Positions 10,481 through 20,920 of a stretch of 64,000 nt of DNA are shown piece by piece. Positions within the stretch are counted from its first letter, which is position 1. Each line of letters opens with the position of its first letter. Source of the DNA: Flammula alnicola (Eukaryota > Basidiomycota > Agaricomycetes > Agaricales > Strophariaceae); assembly GCA_015499995.1 (NCBI GenBank), contig JADNRV010000058.1:1-64000 (forward strand), written 5' to 3'. Made by a program: the position numbers and the translations under genes. The notes beneath the pieces were generated by a model. The model worked only from the letters and a program-made list of their open reading frames with translations. It was not told the origin of the DNA and made no database searches.

Positions 10481-11852
10481 CCGCTTGGACTTTGCGCGAG
10501 GTCAATTATCTACATACTCGATAGCACTTATGTGCGATATCAGAGATTTGGGTTGGTGATACCAGCCGATAGTACTCTGATGGGCCAACCTGCGGAAACT
10601 TATCAGCACTTCAAATATGTACAAGTGCTTAGCGTGAGGTTACATAACCTAACAAGGTGGCGATATGTCTGCCCGCAGAGACTGATTCACGCTTATGAGA
10701 GCATCAGCTGCCGCAAGCAGTGATAAGCAAATTGGGATTTTTCCGACATAGTCACAGCGCACCACGTATGATCCAGATCCCTTCATAAATGGAAATCGCT
10801 AACACGAATACGAACACGAATATGAACACGAGCGTGAAGGAGAGCAGTGTGGGATCGGCCGATCCTATTGTCCGATACGCAAAATCCACGAATGACGGAC
10901 ATGCAAAGGGTGGGTTGCAGTGATCTCGTATGTCCGAGCCGGAAAGGCGGAGAGAGGGCTGTGTTTTATCGTTTTTCTTTATCATCCATTTCGTTTTCGT
11001 TTCGAATCATAGTATAGCCTGGAAGAAGAGACGAAGACGTCGTCAAAAGAAGTACAGATAAAGGATGAAATGCGAACGACTCGACTCTATCCTGCTGAAT
11101 CTCGCAACATTTATGCCAGCATGCGTCATGTTCACAACGTCAACAGCGATACTGCATCTCCCACAAATACAACGACAGTCACCATTTGGAGCCGAACCCG
11201 CGAACGCGGAGGGGATGTGGATAGTGGGATCTGCCAAGGTCTTTGTCGTCCGGACACGCAATATCCACGAGGGGGTCCTGTCTTTGTTTATATCGGAATG
11301 ACTGTCGTGGCCCATAGGCGCTGATTTTGACGTGGACTTCGGAACGGCATTCCAGAGAAAGTCGGATTTCCATTTGGGTGTACTCGGAACGCAGGCTTGA
11401 GGCGAGGGTGGGTACCATTAATCCGAGTATCTCCTGTTAGGAAGTAGACACCGACAGCAAGAAAGTGACCTGAACACACACGAGATGAGGTGACATGGGT
11501 GATTGGTATTTCATGGATGCGTACCAGGTGCATGCAGCGACACATTCCCATGTCCATGTCCATAATACGTCCACTGGCATACACGACTCGTTCTGGAGAT
11601 ACGTTATGATCGATCCCTTCGGCCGACGCGTAATCCTACGCGTCGAGTGGACTTGAGGACTTGAGTTCACATAGACGAGATTGACTCCGGGCCACCAGGG
11701 TCGATGACTATCTGGCAGAGAGTAGACGCGTTGAAACCACGACGAGAGATGAATAATGGGGGTGAGTTGAAGCCTTTGATAAAAGGGGTTTTTTTTTGGG
11801 GGGGGGGGAATTTGAGATATCGGGAGATGCAGAGTACATAGACACGAGGACT
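10481..11852. other. gene-poor region
   Basis: No confident gene. Imperfect short repeats of the type CGAATACGAACACGAATATGAACACG occur near 10805-10835. Overlapping minus-strand open frames between 11043 and 11584 look weakly coding-like but share no clear splice pattern and match no family I know. They could be remains of a gene. Confidence 0.35.
11789..11808 (+). repeat. homopolymer block T9-G11
   Basis: AAAAGGGG is followed directly by nine T and then eleven G. The block lies just upstream of the first copy of the duplicated segment. It is prone to slippage, so its length may vary between isolates or be miscalled. Confidence 0.9.
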
Positions 11853-12465
11853 GGGATTTGCGTAATTGAGCGCGAGAAGCAACGCCCCTGTGGATGAGAG
11901 CGAGATGCTTTAGATCAAATGAACGCGTAATACATTGACGAGATGAACTTGAAGGACGTACGTATGGACAATAACCGGAGTGCTCTGAGGCGGTGGATGG
12001 AATCGAATTTCGAACTTCACAGCGCGGTGTGTAGATAAGTGAAATGAAAAGATGCTAGATGGCCCGACATCGTGCTGCTGAGCCCTGTGTGCGGTGTGCA
12101 ATGCAGCGCGATGGCCGATGTGATGGATGTGATGGGTGCTGCGGAAGATGATCATGAAAGGAAAAGATGGCGAAATCAGGCCACTGTCTTCGTTTTTATT
12201 TCGATCCTCGAATATATCTCGAACTTTGAAGCTGGCTACGATGATGATGTTCTCTATAGCAGACATGAAGAGAGATGAGGGATATGTATAGAGATAAACA
12301 TCGATTTGAATCACAAAGGCAGAGCTCCAAAAAACTTAAAAGGAACAGGGCAAAGGGTGGGCCGACGATTGTTGTTCTCGCCTCGTGGTCAGCGCGAACC
12401 CTAGAACTGAAGGAAGAAAGGTTCCCACAGGGAGTCGCGGGTCCATTACGGGGAAGACCATACAA
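11853..12465. repeat. segmental direct duplication, copy A (~610 bp)
   Basis: Matches 13755-14253 in the same orientation. Shared blocks in the same order include GAACGCGTAA, GATAAGTGAAATGAAAAGAT, GCTGCGGAAGATGATCATGA, ATCGATTTGAATCACAAAG, CCGACGATTGTTGTT and AGGGAGTCGCGG. Copy A is longer by insertions of tens of bases, for example near 11995-12025 and 12190-12290. No gene follows it directly. Confidence 0.85.
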
Positions 12466-13754
12466 TGAAGCCGAGCATTGTGGATTTGTGAATACCGTGG
12501 ATACGACGCACTCGAGGTTATTCCAGAAAAATGGATATCAAGTTGCGTAGCAATGCCACTGATGAACAAGCCACCCAATAACCTTCGCTATGTGTGAAAA
12601 AATAGGATTAGATGTTGCGTCGATAGGAGACGCCAAGGAAGAAGACAACGATGATTTCTATGTATAGTTGTACTTAGGCGCCCAAGAGCTTAGGAGCTTC
12701 AACTCAGTGGCCCAAAGCGGATGTGGCGTCACAATCCACAATCGTGACCTGTCCCACTCTTTGCTCTCTGCCAATTTTTTTGGGCCCGTTTACAAGGTCG
12801 TACAGCAGAAATGTCATTACCTCTGAGGCTAGACATCACCGCAGTGCTTAGGACCATTATTGGAGCACTCAAGACTCGCGCAGCACTCAGGCTGGAGGCA
12901 TTCAGTTCTCGACACTAGCAAGAAACGACACTCACGCACCTGGCAACCGTAAGACACATCATATGCTTGTAGTATTCCAAGCTTCCCACAATGTTGCTAA
13001 CTCTCCCCACTGCTTGAAGCAGATCTCAGCATCTCGAGATGCGCATATAATCCATCACGCATCGCAGAACGACCCTTTGGTGCATATATGCAGGTTTTCA
13101 TGCAGATTTTCGACGCATATACTCATGTCAAAGCAGAATGCGATGCCATAAAGCAAGTTTGCCCATCACTTACATTGTAGCGCTTATTGACAGCCATTTA
13201 TTCTAGGAAAATGGATAAGAATCTTACCGCCGCTGTGGGCTTGTCGCTCCAGAATGCTGCCAACCCACCTCCTGGATTATGGGACACCAGCGGCCCTCTG
13301 GCACCAATGTCGATCTCGAGAACACGCGCCTTGAAACGGACTATCCGACAATTAAGTACTGGAAAGAAGAAAACATATACGCAATCGACATCGACATCGA
13401 CATCGTCGTCCGCCCCCTGGCCCAGAAATGCACTGCTGCATTTTTGCAGCTGCAATTATCAGCTGGCCCTTTCTCGGCCCTGGATCTCGCTCTTGAGTAG
13501 ACCGCCACCGCCACGTGGCGCTCCGTATGCGCGCCCGCCGACGCTTGCGATCCGTGAAGAAGAGATGTGGTGTCGTAGCCGCTGAGGGTAGACAGGAGGG
13601 ATGGCGTGTTGAAGGAGCCAAGGGGCTGGGAATAACGAACAAACGGGTAAGCATACACGTTGCAACGCACAATACGAACGCGCAAATGCTTACCGATTGC
13701 CTGCATGCATCCTCGCAGCTATGTGTTCACCCTCGTCCGCCCTGGAGTTACCTA
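12466..13754. other. spacer between the duplicated segments
   Basis: About 1.29 kb without a supported gene. It holds a (ATCGAC)n tract near 13384-13405. Overlapping frames on both strands at 13187-13814 are compositional only. Confidence 0.4.
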
Positions 13755-14253
13755 GGATTTGTGCAATTGACCGCGAGAAGCACCGGCCCTGTGGATGAGA
13801 GCGAGACGCGTTAGATGAAATGAACGCGTAAGACGTGGACAAGATGAAAGGACGTACCTAATCGGAGTCCTCTGAGGCGGAGCGCGGTGCGTCGATAAGT
13901 GAAATGAAAAGATGGGAGATGGCCGACATCGTGCTGGGCCCTGTGTGCAGTGTGCAGTGCAGCGCGATGGCCGAAGGTGGTGATGGATGTGATGGGTGCT
14001 GCGGAAGATGATCATGAAAGGAAAAGACGGTGAGATCAGGCCATCTTGGTTTTGAAGTTGGCTACGATGATGATGTGTTGCAGAGATGAAGATCGATTTG
14101 AATCACAAAGGGAGAGCTCCGAAAAAGGAACAGGGCAAAGGGTGGACCGACGATTGTTGTTGTCGCCTCGTGGTCAGTTGTAACCCTTATACAGCGCGAA
14201 CCCTAGACAGAAAGGTTCTCATAGGGAGTCGCGGATACATTACGGCGAAGACC
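13755..14253. repeat. segmental direct duplication, copy B (~500 bp), promoter-proximal
   Basis: Second copy of the segment at 11853-12465, ending about 175 bp before the ATG of the 1580-aa gene. It therefore contains most of that gene's upstream region, which suggests copy A is a stranded duplicate of this promoter. Confidence 0.85.
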
Positions 14254-14428
14254 CGGGAGGGAGTGCGGTATAATACCAACTTTCGGCACCCCACCAGGAG
14301 ACACGAGGCTGCCCGTTTTGTTCCCAATCCTACCCTTTCCACTCACTGTTGTCGAGTCATCCCTTGTTGTTTTCTGCTTCGTCCTCTCTTTCGTCCTCGT
14401 CCTCCTCTTTTTCTTTCTTTCAAATTTC
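14254..14428 (+). promoter_or_regulatory. pyrimidine-rich 5' leader of the 1580-aa gene
   Basis: From about 14345 to the ATG the plus strand is a strong CT tract (CCTCTTTTTCTTTCTTTC shortly before ATGG), as often seen around transcription starts of highly expressed fungal genes. Confidence 0.5.
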
Positions 14429-17400
14429 ATGGCTTCACACAATCACCCCTCTTCATCAGCCATGGCTCCATCTTCCTCCTCGAGCACCCGCGTCCGCACC
14501 CTCTGGCAATCCTTCGAAAAATCCCTCACCTCTGGGCGCTCCGTCATGGAGCACAAAGTGCACGCCGCCAAAGCCAAAGCCGACACCGAATACACAAAAA
14601 CACCCCTCCACCTCCGCATGCCCTCCGCCCAGCACGAAGCGATGAAAGCCGCGCTCGTCAAGAAGATCAAGGAGCTGTACTTCGACAACGTCCGCGCGCA
14701 GTGGGCTGTAACGCTGCAAAGGGCCGGGCTGGCGGCCGAAGCGTGGACGGACATGACGGAGGCCGAGATGGCGGCGGTCGCGGAGGCGCTGGGCGGTGGG
14801 GTTGAGGATGAGAGCGATGAGGATATGGTCGTGGTTGCGACCCCGCCACCGCCGCCGCCTCAGGTGCCTGCTGGTGCCCTGCAGCCGCCGTATTATGGCT
14901 TCTACACTATGTCTACGTCCACCTCAGTATCCACATCTACATCCTCCTCCTCTGCATCATTACTCCAGCCCTTGGCCCCCTCCTTGTCAACCTCCACACG
15001 CTCGTCCAACGTCTCCTCCGCATCCAGCTACGCCTTGGTCGACCCCAGCGCATTCCATTCGGAAGAAGAGGACGACGACTACTTTAACCCACTTATCGTG
15101 AGTTTCTTTTCCTTTCCTCCATCACACGTGTTTACTAACCACCACGTTCTACAGCCTACAAACTCGCACGACGCAACATCCGAAGACGACGATGACGACG
15201 CGATCCGCATCCACCCCCGCCGTAAAGGCAAAGTCGACCCGTTCGGCGCCTGGAATAGCAGCGGCGCATCTTCCCTCCAAAACTCCCTCAGTAGCAGTGT
15301 TTCCGAAAGCCCTTTCCCGATTCCAGTGCCAGTGCCCGTACCCCGCCCACCGCTTGCATCTGATTTCGTGCACAATGCCTCGTATGGGTATGGGTATGGG
15401 CGGACTGCGGCGACGGCTAAGGGCAAGGAGAAGGAAAAGGCTGCCACCGCCCCAACCTTGACCACGAACACAACAGCCCCACCCCCGCCCACAGCGCTCC
15501 CAAGCAGCAAACACAGCAAACCCCTCCGCCCGGGCCAGGGCCAGAGCCAGCCGTACATCGGCCCCCTCCTCGTCTCTGTCTCTCCTGAGCCCGAGTCTTC
15601 GTCTGCGTCGTCCTCTCCGCCGGTACCGACATGGAGCGAAGAAGAGGCGGCGTTCGAGAAATTCAAAATGCACACGCGGATGCGCAAGATCGTCGAGTTC
15701 CACCAGGCGGCGGCGCGGGCGGAGATTGGGCTCGCGGTGGCGATTTATAGGAGTCGGCTTTCGTCCTCCTCCCAAAAACAAGAGACAACAGACGGGCCCC
15801 AAACAACAACGGCGCACCTGCTCCTGGAGCACCAGCGCGCGATGGGCGCACTGCAGGCGGAGAAGGAGGAGGAGCGGAAGGCGGTCGTTCGGGAGGAGAG
15901 GGTGAAGCGGCGCGGGGCATTGGCGTTGGCTTCGGCTTCGGCTTCGAGTGGCGGTAGCAGTGTCAACAAGAATGGGAATGGGACGGGGAAGAGGCGCCCA
16001 GGACGGTCGGATACCATCGTCGCCGCGCCTGGCTCTGCTGCTCGTGGTGCTAGTGCTTTTGGAGGGCAAGCAAAATCCCAAGCACAAGGAAAGGCAAAGG
16101 CAGAAGGGAACCTGGCATGGCTCGACGCGCTCCAAGCCGACGTTCCGCGCAGCTTGGACGACGAGTTCGCGTTGGGCCGGGTTCTGGCCGGTACTGGCGG
16201 GGGTGAGGCGGGTGATTGGGGGGTACAAGGAGCCGAGAGCGAGAGAGGTAATGGGAGGGAGGAAGACGTGGAGGCGTTCTTGAGGCAGATGTTCCCTTCG
16301 AAGCAGGAAGGGGCGGGGGCTATGGCAGAGGCAGAGGCGTACGCAGCGAACGTGGAGCAGCAGGCTCCGCAGCCGCAGGCTTTCGCGAGGTGGGCCCCAT
16401 CTGCGTCCGCTACGTCTGGGTCGAATTCTACGAGCCAGCAGAGGGCGAACGCCATCGTCGCTGGCTCGGGCCCAGGGGTGAGCAGCACGCTGTCAGGCTA
16501 TAACTCTTCCTCCACTTCCTACTTCGCCAATTCCCAAAACCAAAACCAAAACCACAAGCGCCGTCCGTCAGACGCCGCGCGCACCACCACCGCATCGAGG
16601 TCGGCGTTCAGGACACAGGCGGGCCGGCCGTCGAAGCCGTTCGGTGGCCCCGAGGAGTCCAGCGATGAGGATGAGGATTCGCGAGTGCCGCAACGCAATG
16701 TGAATGGAAACGCAATGACCCAAGCCCAAGCCCAAGGCCAGAGCCACAGTATGAACCCGTTCCTCGACGCCAGCGCGAGCGCGATGCTGTCGAGTCGGCT
16801 CGAGGAGGAGCTGGAGCCGGAGTTGGCGGGGCTGATGAAGGCGTACAGTCAGAGCGGGATGGGCGGTGGTGGTGCGATGGGTGAATACGGCGGGATGGGA
16901 GAATATGGTGCGATCGGAGACTATGGTGCGATGGGAGAATACACTGCGATGGGTGGAATGGGTGGCAACATGGGAGAGGGCCGCCGCTCGGGATCGGGAT
17001 CGCCGCCGATGGGGGCATCTGCGTTCCCTGCGTGGGGCCCTTCGACTTGGACGACTGCAAACGCAAGTAATGCATGGGCACCAGCACCGACACCAGCACC
17101 ACTAGGACTGGGCAAGGATCTCCGCACGACGGCGGCTGCGACGCCTGTGCCGGTGGCGAGTGGGTGGACGAGGAAGAAGCCTGCTGCGGCTGGTGGTACG
17201 ACGACGACGAGTCAACCGGGGATGTTTGCGTCGTTCAAGAATCCTTTTGGGTTTGCGGATGAGGATGAGCCTGAGGCGATGTCTGCGCCTGCGGTGCAAC
17301 CGCCGACGACGAAGATGGGAGCGAATTCGTTCATGAGTTCCATGATGAATGGGAAGGGGAAGAAATCCACTGCTGTGGCCGTGGAGCAACAACAACAACA

Positions 17401-19228
17401 GCCAGAACGTTCGATTTGGGAGGAGGTGACGATGAAGAAAACATCGTCGGCGTCGCCTGTCGGTGCTGCTGCCAGTGCCAATGCATCAGGCTCGGGATCA
17501 AGTAAACCCCAACTACAACCCCAAAGTGCGAAGGTCGACAAGCCCACGCCCCCACCGGCCCCAGCACCAGCACCAGCACCAGCACAAAGCACGTCGAAGA
17601 AACAGACGAAGAAGCAGCGGCAGGCGAATAAGAAGGGCGGTGGAGGTGCCTCCAATGCTGCCTCAAACGCTACGGAAGAACCAGCTACTGACCCAGCTCG
17701 AGCTCCGTCGCCCAAGATCAAGCCCGAACCCACATCCGTCTTCGATGCCAGCGAAAACGACACCCCTGAGTCCACAGCGTCGGCGTCGATGTTCTCCCTC
17801 GGCTCCCTAGGTTCGATGTCGCGTATGATGCCCAGCATGGCGCGCGTGCGGCGGGACTCCGCTGCAGGCGGTGGTGGGTGGGACTCGGATGCCGCTGCGG
17901 CGTCGACGCCCCGGCCTGCGGCCAAGGTGCCGGCACACCTCCAGGATTCAACGATGAGCATGTCGTTCAAGAGCGAGGGCACGCCGCGGCCGAGTTTGTT
18001 TAATAAGAAGCAGCAGCAGCAGGTGTCGGCCATGTCGGAAGGCCTAGGTGCGAATGCGGGTGCGAGTTCGACGATCAAGGCGTCTTCGGCGGCGGCGTGG
18101 GGTTCTGCTGGGGCTGCGGGCAACCAGCAGGGTAGTCGATCGTTGTGGGGTATATTCAACACTGACGCAACCACTGCTGCGGCCTCTGCTCCCAAGCAAC
18201 AGGCGGATGCAGGACATTCTGATCGCAATCTTTGGGTTCCGGGCGGGTTTGGTAGTGTCGACGATGGTGATGATGATGGAGATGATGGCGGAGGAGGGGG
18301 AGGAAGAGGAGGAAGAGAGGAGGAGGCACAGGACATGCAACAGTTCTGGAAACCTGCGTCTCGGATCCAGGCTGAGAAGCCGCCCTCGGTGCCGGCTCAG
18401 CAAGCACCCTCGTGCGCTACGCAACGGCTGCGACGCATGTCGGAGGCGGCTGCCTCTCCTGCTTCTCGCGCTCCTGGGGTAAAGGTGACGACGGCTGAGG
18501 CACAGAGTATATCGACCTCGCCCATCACCTCGAAGAAAGGCCGCGCGAAGAAGAACGGTAAAGGCAAGCGGGCGACGGTCGAGGAGGTGCCGGACGATGA
18601 GGGCGACAACCGGGGCGAGATCCTGCCCGTGGACTCGCGGTTCCTCCTCGAAGACTCCGACTCCAACTCCAACAAAGTCATCCTGGAGCCGAAGCCAAGC
18701 GTCCCTCCGGCGCTGTATGACTCGATCATCAGCTACACCGACGAAGAGGAGGATGGGGAGGATGGGGCGGGTTCATCTGCGTACGCCCACACGCCGTCGA
18801 CTGCGCCGAGCTCGCCCCCGGATATCTTTGGCGGCGACGAGGCACGCATGGCTGCGGCCGTCAAGGAGCTGCGAGAGGGGACGTCGAAGATGGAGAAGTT
18901 CGTTGGAGGGGGCAGCAGCGCGTGGGGCGCCGCGGCGGGCGCGAAGCACGTTCCGTGGATGCCGCAAGCTGCGAGTGGTTCAGAGGCGGCGGAATCGCAG
19001 CACAACTCGCAGTTCTTCGTGCCGTTTGGGGGTCGTGGCGCAGCAGCAGCCAGCAAGCCGAGTGCGAGTGCGCACCAGACGCCTGTGAGTGTGTGGGGGC
19101 AGTTGGGCGGCAAGGATAAGGGGAAGGGAAAAATGACGGACTCTGGAGGAGACGATGTGCCCAAGGCACCCAACCCGACAATACAAAATCTGAAACGAAA
19201 CAAGGCCGCTGGCGGTAAATTATTCTGA
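14429..19228 (+). CDS. large low-complexity/disordered protein, 1580 aa, 2 exons
   Basis: Exons 14429-15097 and 15155-19228. The 57-nt intron has GTGAGT, CTAAC and CTACAG. The ATG at 14429 follows a CT-rich leader; the frame is open upstream only to a TTG. Not recognised. Residues ~15-110 are the most ordered part (RVRTLWQSFEKSLTSGRSVM, KKIKELYFDNVRAQWAVTLQ). A second helical patch (AAFEKFKMHTRMRKIVEFHQ) lies near residue 390. The rest is Ser/Ala/Gly/Pro-rich, with acidic patches, a Gly-Met-Glu-Tyr repeat (MGEYG) near residues 790-825, Gln runs, a Pro-Ala run, a Gly/Asp tract around 18260-18310, and basic KKQTKKQRQANKKGG. The C-terminus IQNLKRNKAAGGKLF is basic. Codon use is markedly more GC-rich than in the neighbours. 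Likely an intrinsically disordered scaffold; function unknown. Confidence 0.85.
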   Translation: MASHNHPSSSAMAPSSSSSTRVRTLWQSFEKSLTSGRSVMEHKVHAAKAKADTEYTKTPLHLRMPSAQHEAMKAALVKKIKELYFDNVRAQWAVTLQRAGLAAEAWTDMTEAEMAAVAEALGGGVEDESDEDMVVVATPPPPPPQVPAGALQPPYYGFYTMSTSTSVSTSTSSSSASLLQPLAPSLSTSTRSSNVSSASSYALVDPSAFHSEEEDDDYFNPLIVSFFSFPPSHVFTNHHVLQPTNSHDATSEDDDDDAIRIHPRRKGKVDPFGAWNSSGASSLQNSLSSSVSESPFPIPVPVPVPRPPLASDFVHNASYGYGYGRTAATAKGKEKEKAATAPTLTTNTTAPPPPTALPSSKHSKPLRPGQGQSQPYIGPLLVSVSPEPESSSASSSPPVPTWSEEEAAFEKFKMHTRMRKIVEFHQAAARAEIGLAVAIYRSRLSSSSQKQETTDGPQTTTAHLLLEHQRAMGALQAEKEEERKAVVREERVKRRGALALASASASSGGSSVNKNGNGTGKRRPGRSDTIVAAPGSAARGASAFGGQAKSQAQGKAKAEGNLAWLDALQADVPRSLDDEFALGRVLAGTGGGEAGDWGVQGAESERGNGREEDVEAFLRQMFPSKQEGAGAMAEAEAYAANVEQQAPQPQAFARWAPSASATSGSNSTSQQRANAIVAGSGPGVSSTLSGYNSSSTSYFANSQNQNQNHKRRPSDAARTTTASRSAFRTQAGRPSKPFGGPEESSDEDEDSRVPQRNVNGNAMTQAQAQGQSHSMNPFLDASASAMLSSRLEEELEPELAGLMKAYSQSGMGGGGAMGEYGGMGEYGAIGDYGAMGEYTAMGGMGGNMGEGRRSGSGSPPMGASAFPAWGPSTWTTANASNAWAPAPTPAPLGLGKDLRTTAAATPVPVASGWTRKKPAAAGGTTTTSQPGMFASFKNPFGFADEDEPEAMSAPAVQPPTTKMGANSFMSSMMNGKGKKSTAVAVEQQQQQPERSIWEEVTMKKTSSASPVGAAASANASGSGSSKPQLQPQSAKVDKPTPPPAPAPAPAPAQSTSKKQTKKQRQANKKGGGGASNAASNATEEPATDPARAPSPKIKPEPTSVFDASENDTPESTASASMFSLGSLGSMSRMMPSMARVRRDSAAGGGGWDSDAAAASTPRPAAKVPAHLQDSTMSMSFKSEGTPRPSLFNKKQQQQVSAMSEGLGANAGASSTIKASSAAAWGSAGAAGNQQGSRSLWGIFNTDATTAAASAPKQQADAGHSDRNLWVPGGFGSVDDGDDDGDDGGGGGGRGGREEEAQDMQQFWKPASRIQAEKPPSVPAQQAPSCATQRLRRMSEAAASPASRAPGVKVTTAEAQSISTSPITSKKGRAKKNGKGKRATVEEVPDDEGDNRGEILPVDSRFLLEDSDSNSNKVILEPKPSVPPALYDSIISYTDEEEDGEDGAGSSAYAHTPSTAPSSPPDIFGGDEARMAAAVKELREGTSKMEKFVGGGSSAWGAAAGAKHVPWMPQAASGSEAAESQHNSQFFVPFGGRGAAAASKPSASAHQTPVSVWGQLGGKDKGKGKMTDSGGDDVPKAPNPTIQNLKRNKAAGGKLF

Positions 19229-19256
19229 ATGCATGGATAGAGATGTACAACTTGCT

Positions 19257-19281
19257 CTTTTCTTTCTTTCTTTCTTTCTTG
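19257..19281 (+). repeat. (CTTT)n microsatellite
   Basis: TTTTCTTTCTTTCTTTCTTTCTT tetranucleotide run about 30 bp after the stop codon of the 1580-aa gene, inside its probable 3' UTR. Confidence 0.85.
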
Positions 19282-20920
19282 CTGGCTGTTGTCGTATTGC
19301 TTTCTGGTCTTCTGTCATCATACACATAGACGCTATCCTAGGTACATCTTGTAATTTTCTTGCAATTGTAGTCAATCAATTTTTATTCACATGTAACATT
19401 GAGATATGTTAGGATGGACTTGCCTTTGAATAACGGCATCTAGGTTTGAATATTTTTTTGAGTAGAGGTTGTACTCAGTTCAGGAAACCGAGAACTACTG
19501 CATAGAAGAAAGTGGACAAGAGTTGGGACTGGGAACAGGCGAGTTCTGCTGGCCTTTCGTTCTGGCTTCCTTGCATTCATTGAGAGACAACGTGTAGGCG
19601 GCACACCGTGCTGTCTTGAAAATGCCGCCGAAGATAGAAGCTTAATCACGAAGGAGGCAAATCATCATTCGCAAGCTCGAATTGAATGTTCGTTATCTTC
19701 TCAGAGTTCACGGATAAAATATAATCTGCTTTCCCGGAGATTCAAGTGCATGGTCGTGTAAATCACTGTCACTCGACTGTATTCGCATTCACATTGAATT
19801 GACTATGGTTATTTGATCCTTGCCACCAGGTGGTTTGTTAGATGTTCGAGAACGAAGGAATAGAAACGAGAGCTGCGCCAATCCGAACCATGAGAAAACA
19901 GACTTTGATGTCAAGTCTGTGAACCAGAGGCGAGGCAGCCACGAGGATAGCACCTCTCGATGATAATTAACAAATAATTGGAGACATGCGGCGAGGCGAT
20001 AAGGTGGGTGCGTTTTCGAAGGTAGGCATATGGTGTCAAAATGAAATAGATTAGACAATTCTTCTGAACGAAAAAAGCACTCCGAGTGGGTCCCTGAATA
20101 CTTGATGAACTGAACGAACCCGGCGCGTTTTTCAAGGTCTCTACCAAATCTTTGGGTACTCCGCCTTGTCCAATAGAAGACTGGGATCCAGATGTCGTGG
20201 CTTAAATAGCTCCTTAGCACAGCTAGGGTATCTTGAACACGGTCATTGGGAAAAGTATCGAGCAGTACTAGTTGACGCTGAGCCTACCACAATATCAATG
20301 TCCCCACAGGTCGTGTGATAGCCAATCAGTGTCCCGGGCCGACTCAGAACGCGTCGAACGCGTCGCCCATTTCTATTATCACGTGACTCGAATATTTCCG
20401 CCATGATCCTCTGATTCCTCACGCCGCAGACTTCAAGCAAGTACGCAGCGCAAGATACACGGATCTAGTGATGATGAGTACTGAGCGGTAAACCGGGGGC
20501 ACATCAGGACCGGATGTCGACACCTCAAGGTCAGCTGTTGATTGAAGGCTATTCTCAGTTAGATGCGGCTTCGACTCGGACGGCGTCTCAGTATCGCCAC
20601 ATTGTCGCCCGGTACACTGAAGACGAGTCCTTGATACCGTCCTTAACACCCTGTTTACAGGACTCTATCAATGACTGGCTTATTTTTCCCATTTATTCGT
20701 GAATTCGAGAGCCAACCTCATACCTTGAATCAACGAATAAACAAATAAAAAACGCGAACATTTCGGCGACAAAGATAGATACGACGAAGGGAGTCCGTGA
20801 GTGGGGCTAGAGCTGTGTTATCTAATCGAATTCACTGCTGTGAAAGTAATTACCACAAGGGTTCAGTAGACATCGGGGTTTCGTTAGCCCAGCAAGTGTT
20901 TTCTCTTCTCATTCCTTCCA
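19282..20920. other. intergenic, no firm gene
   Basis: A 143-codon minus-strand frame ending at 19789 lacks an ATG near its 5' end and has no recognisable motif. No splice-linked coding pattern was found. Confidence 0.35.

Noticed and set aside
13187..13814. Overlapping frames on both strands between the duplicated segments
   Set aside because: Six or more frames open over the same low-stop DNA, no ATG context or family match.
11910..14015. Similar minus-strand frames in both copies of the duplication (start IIFRSTHHIHH)
   Set aside because: Similarity follows from the DNA duplication. Indels between the copies are not multiples of three, so coding constraint is not supported.
17212..18336. 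374-codon minus-strand frame, and others at 15149-16228 and 18733-19203
   Set aside because: Shadows of the GC-rich 1580-aa gene; no motifs and several mutually overlapping frames.
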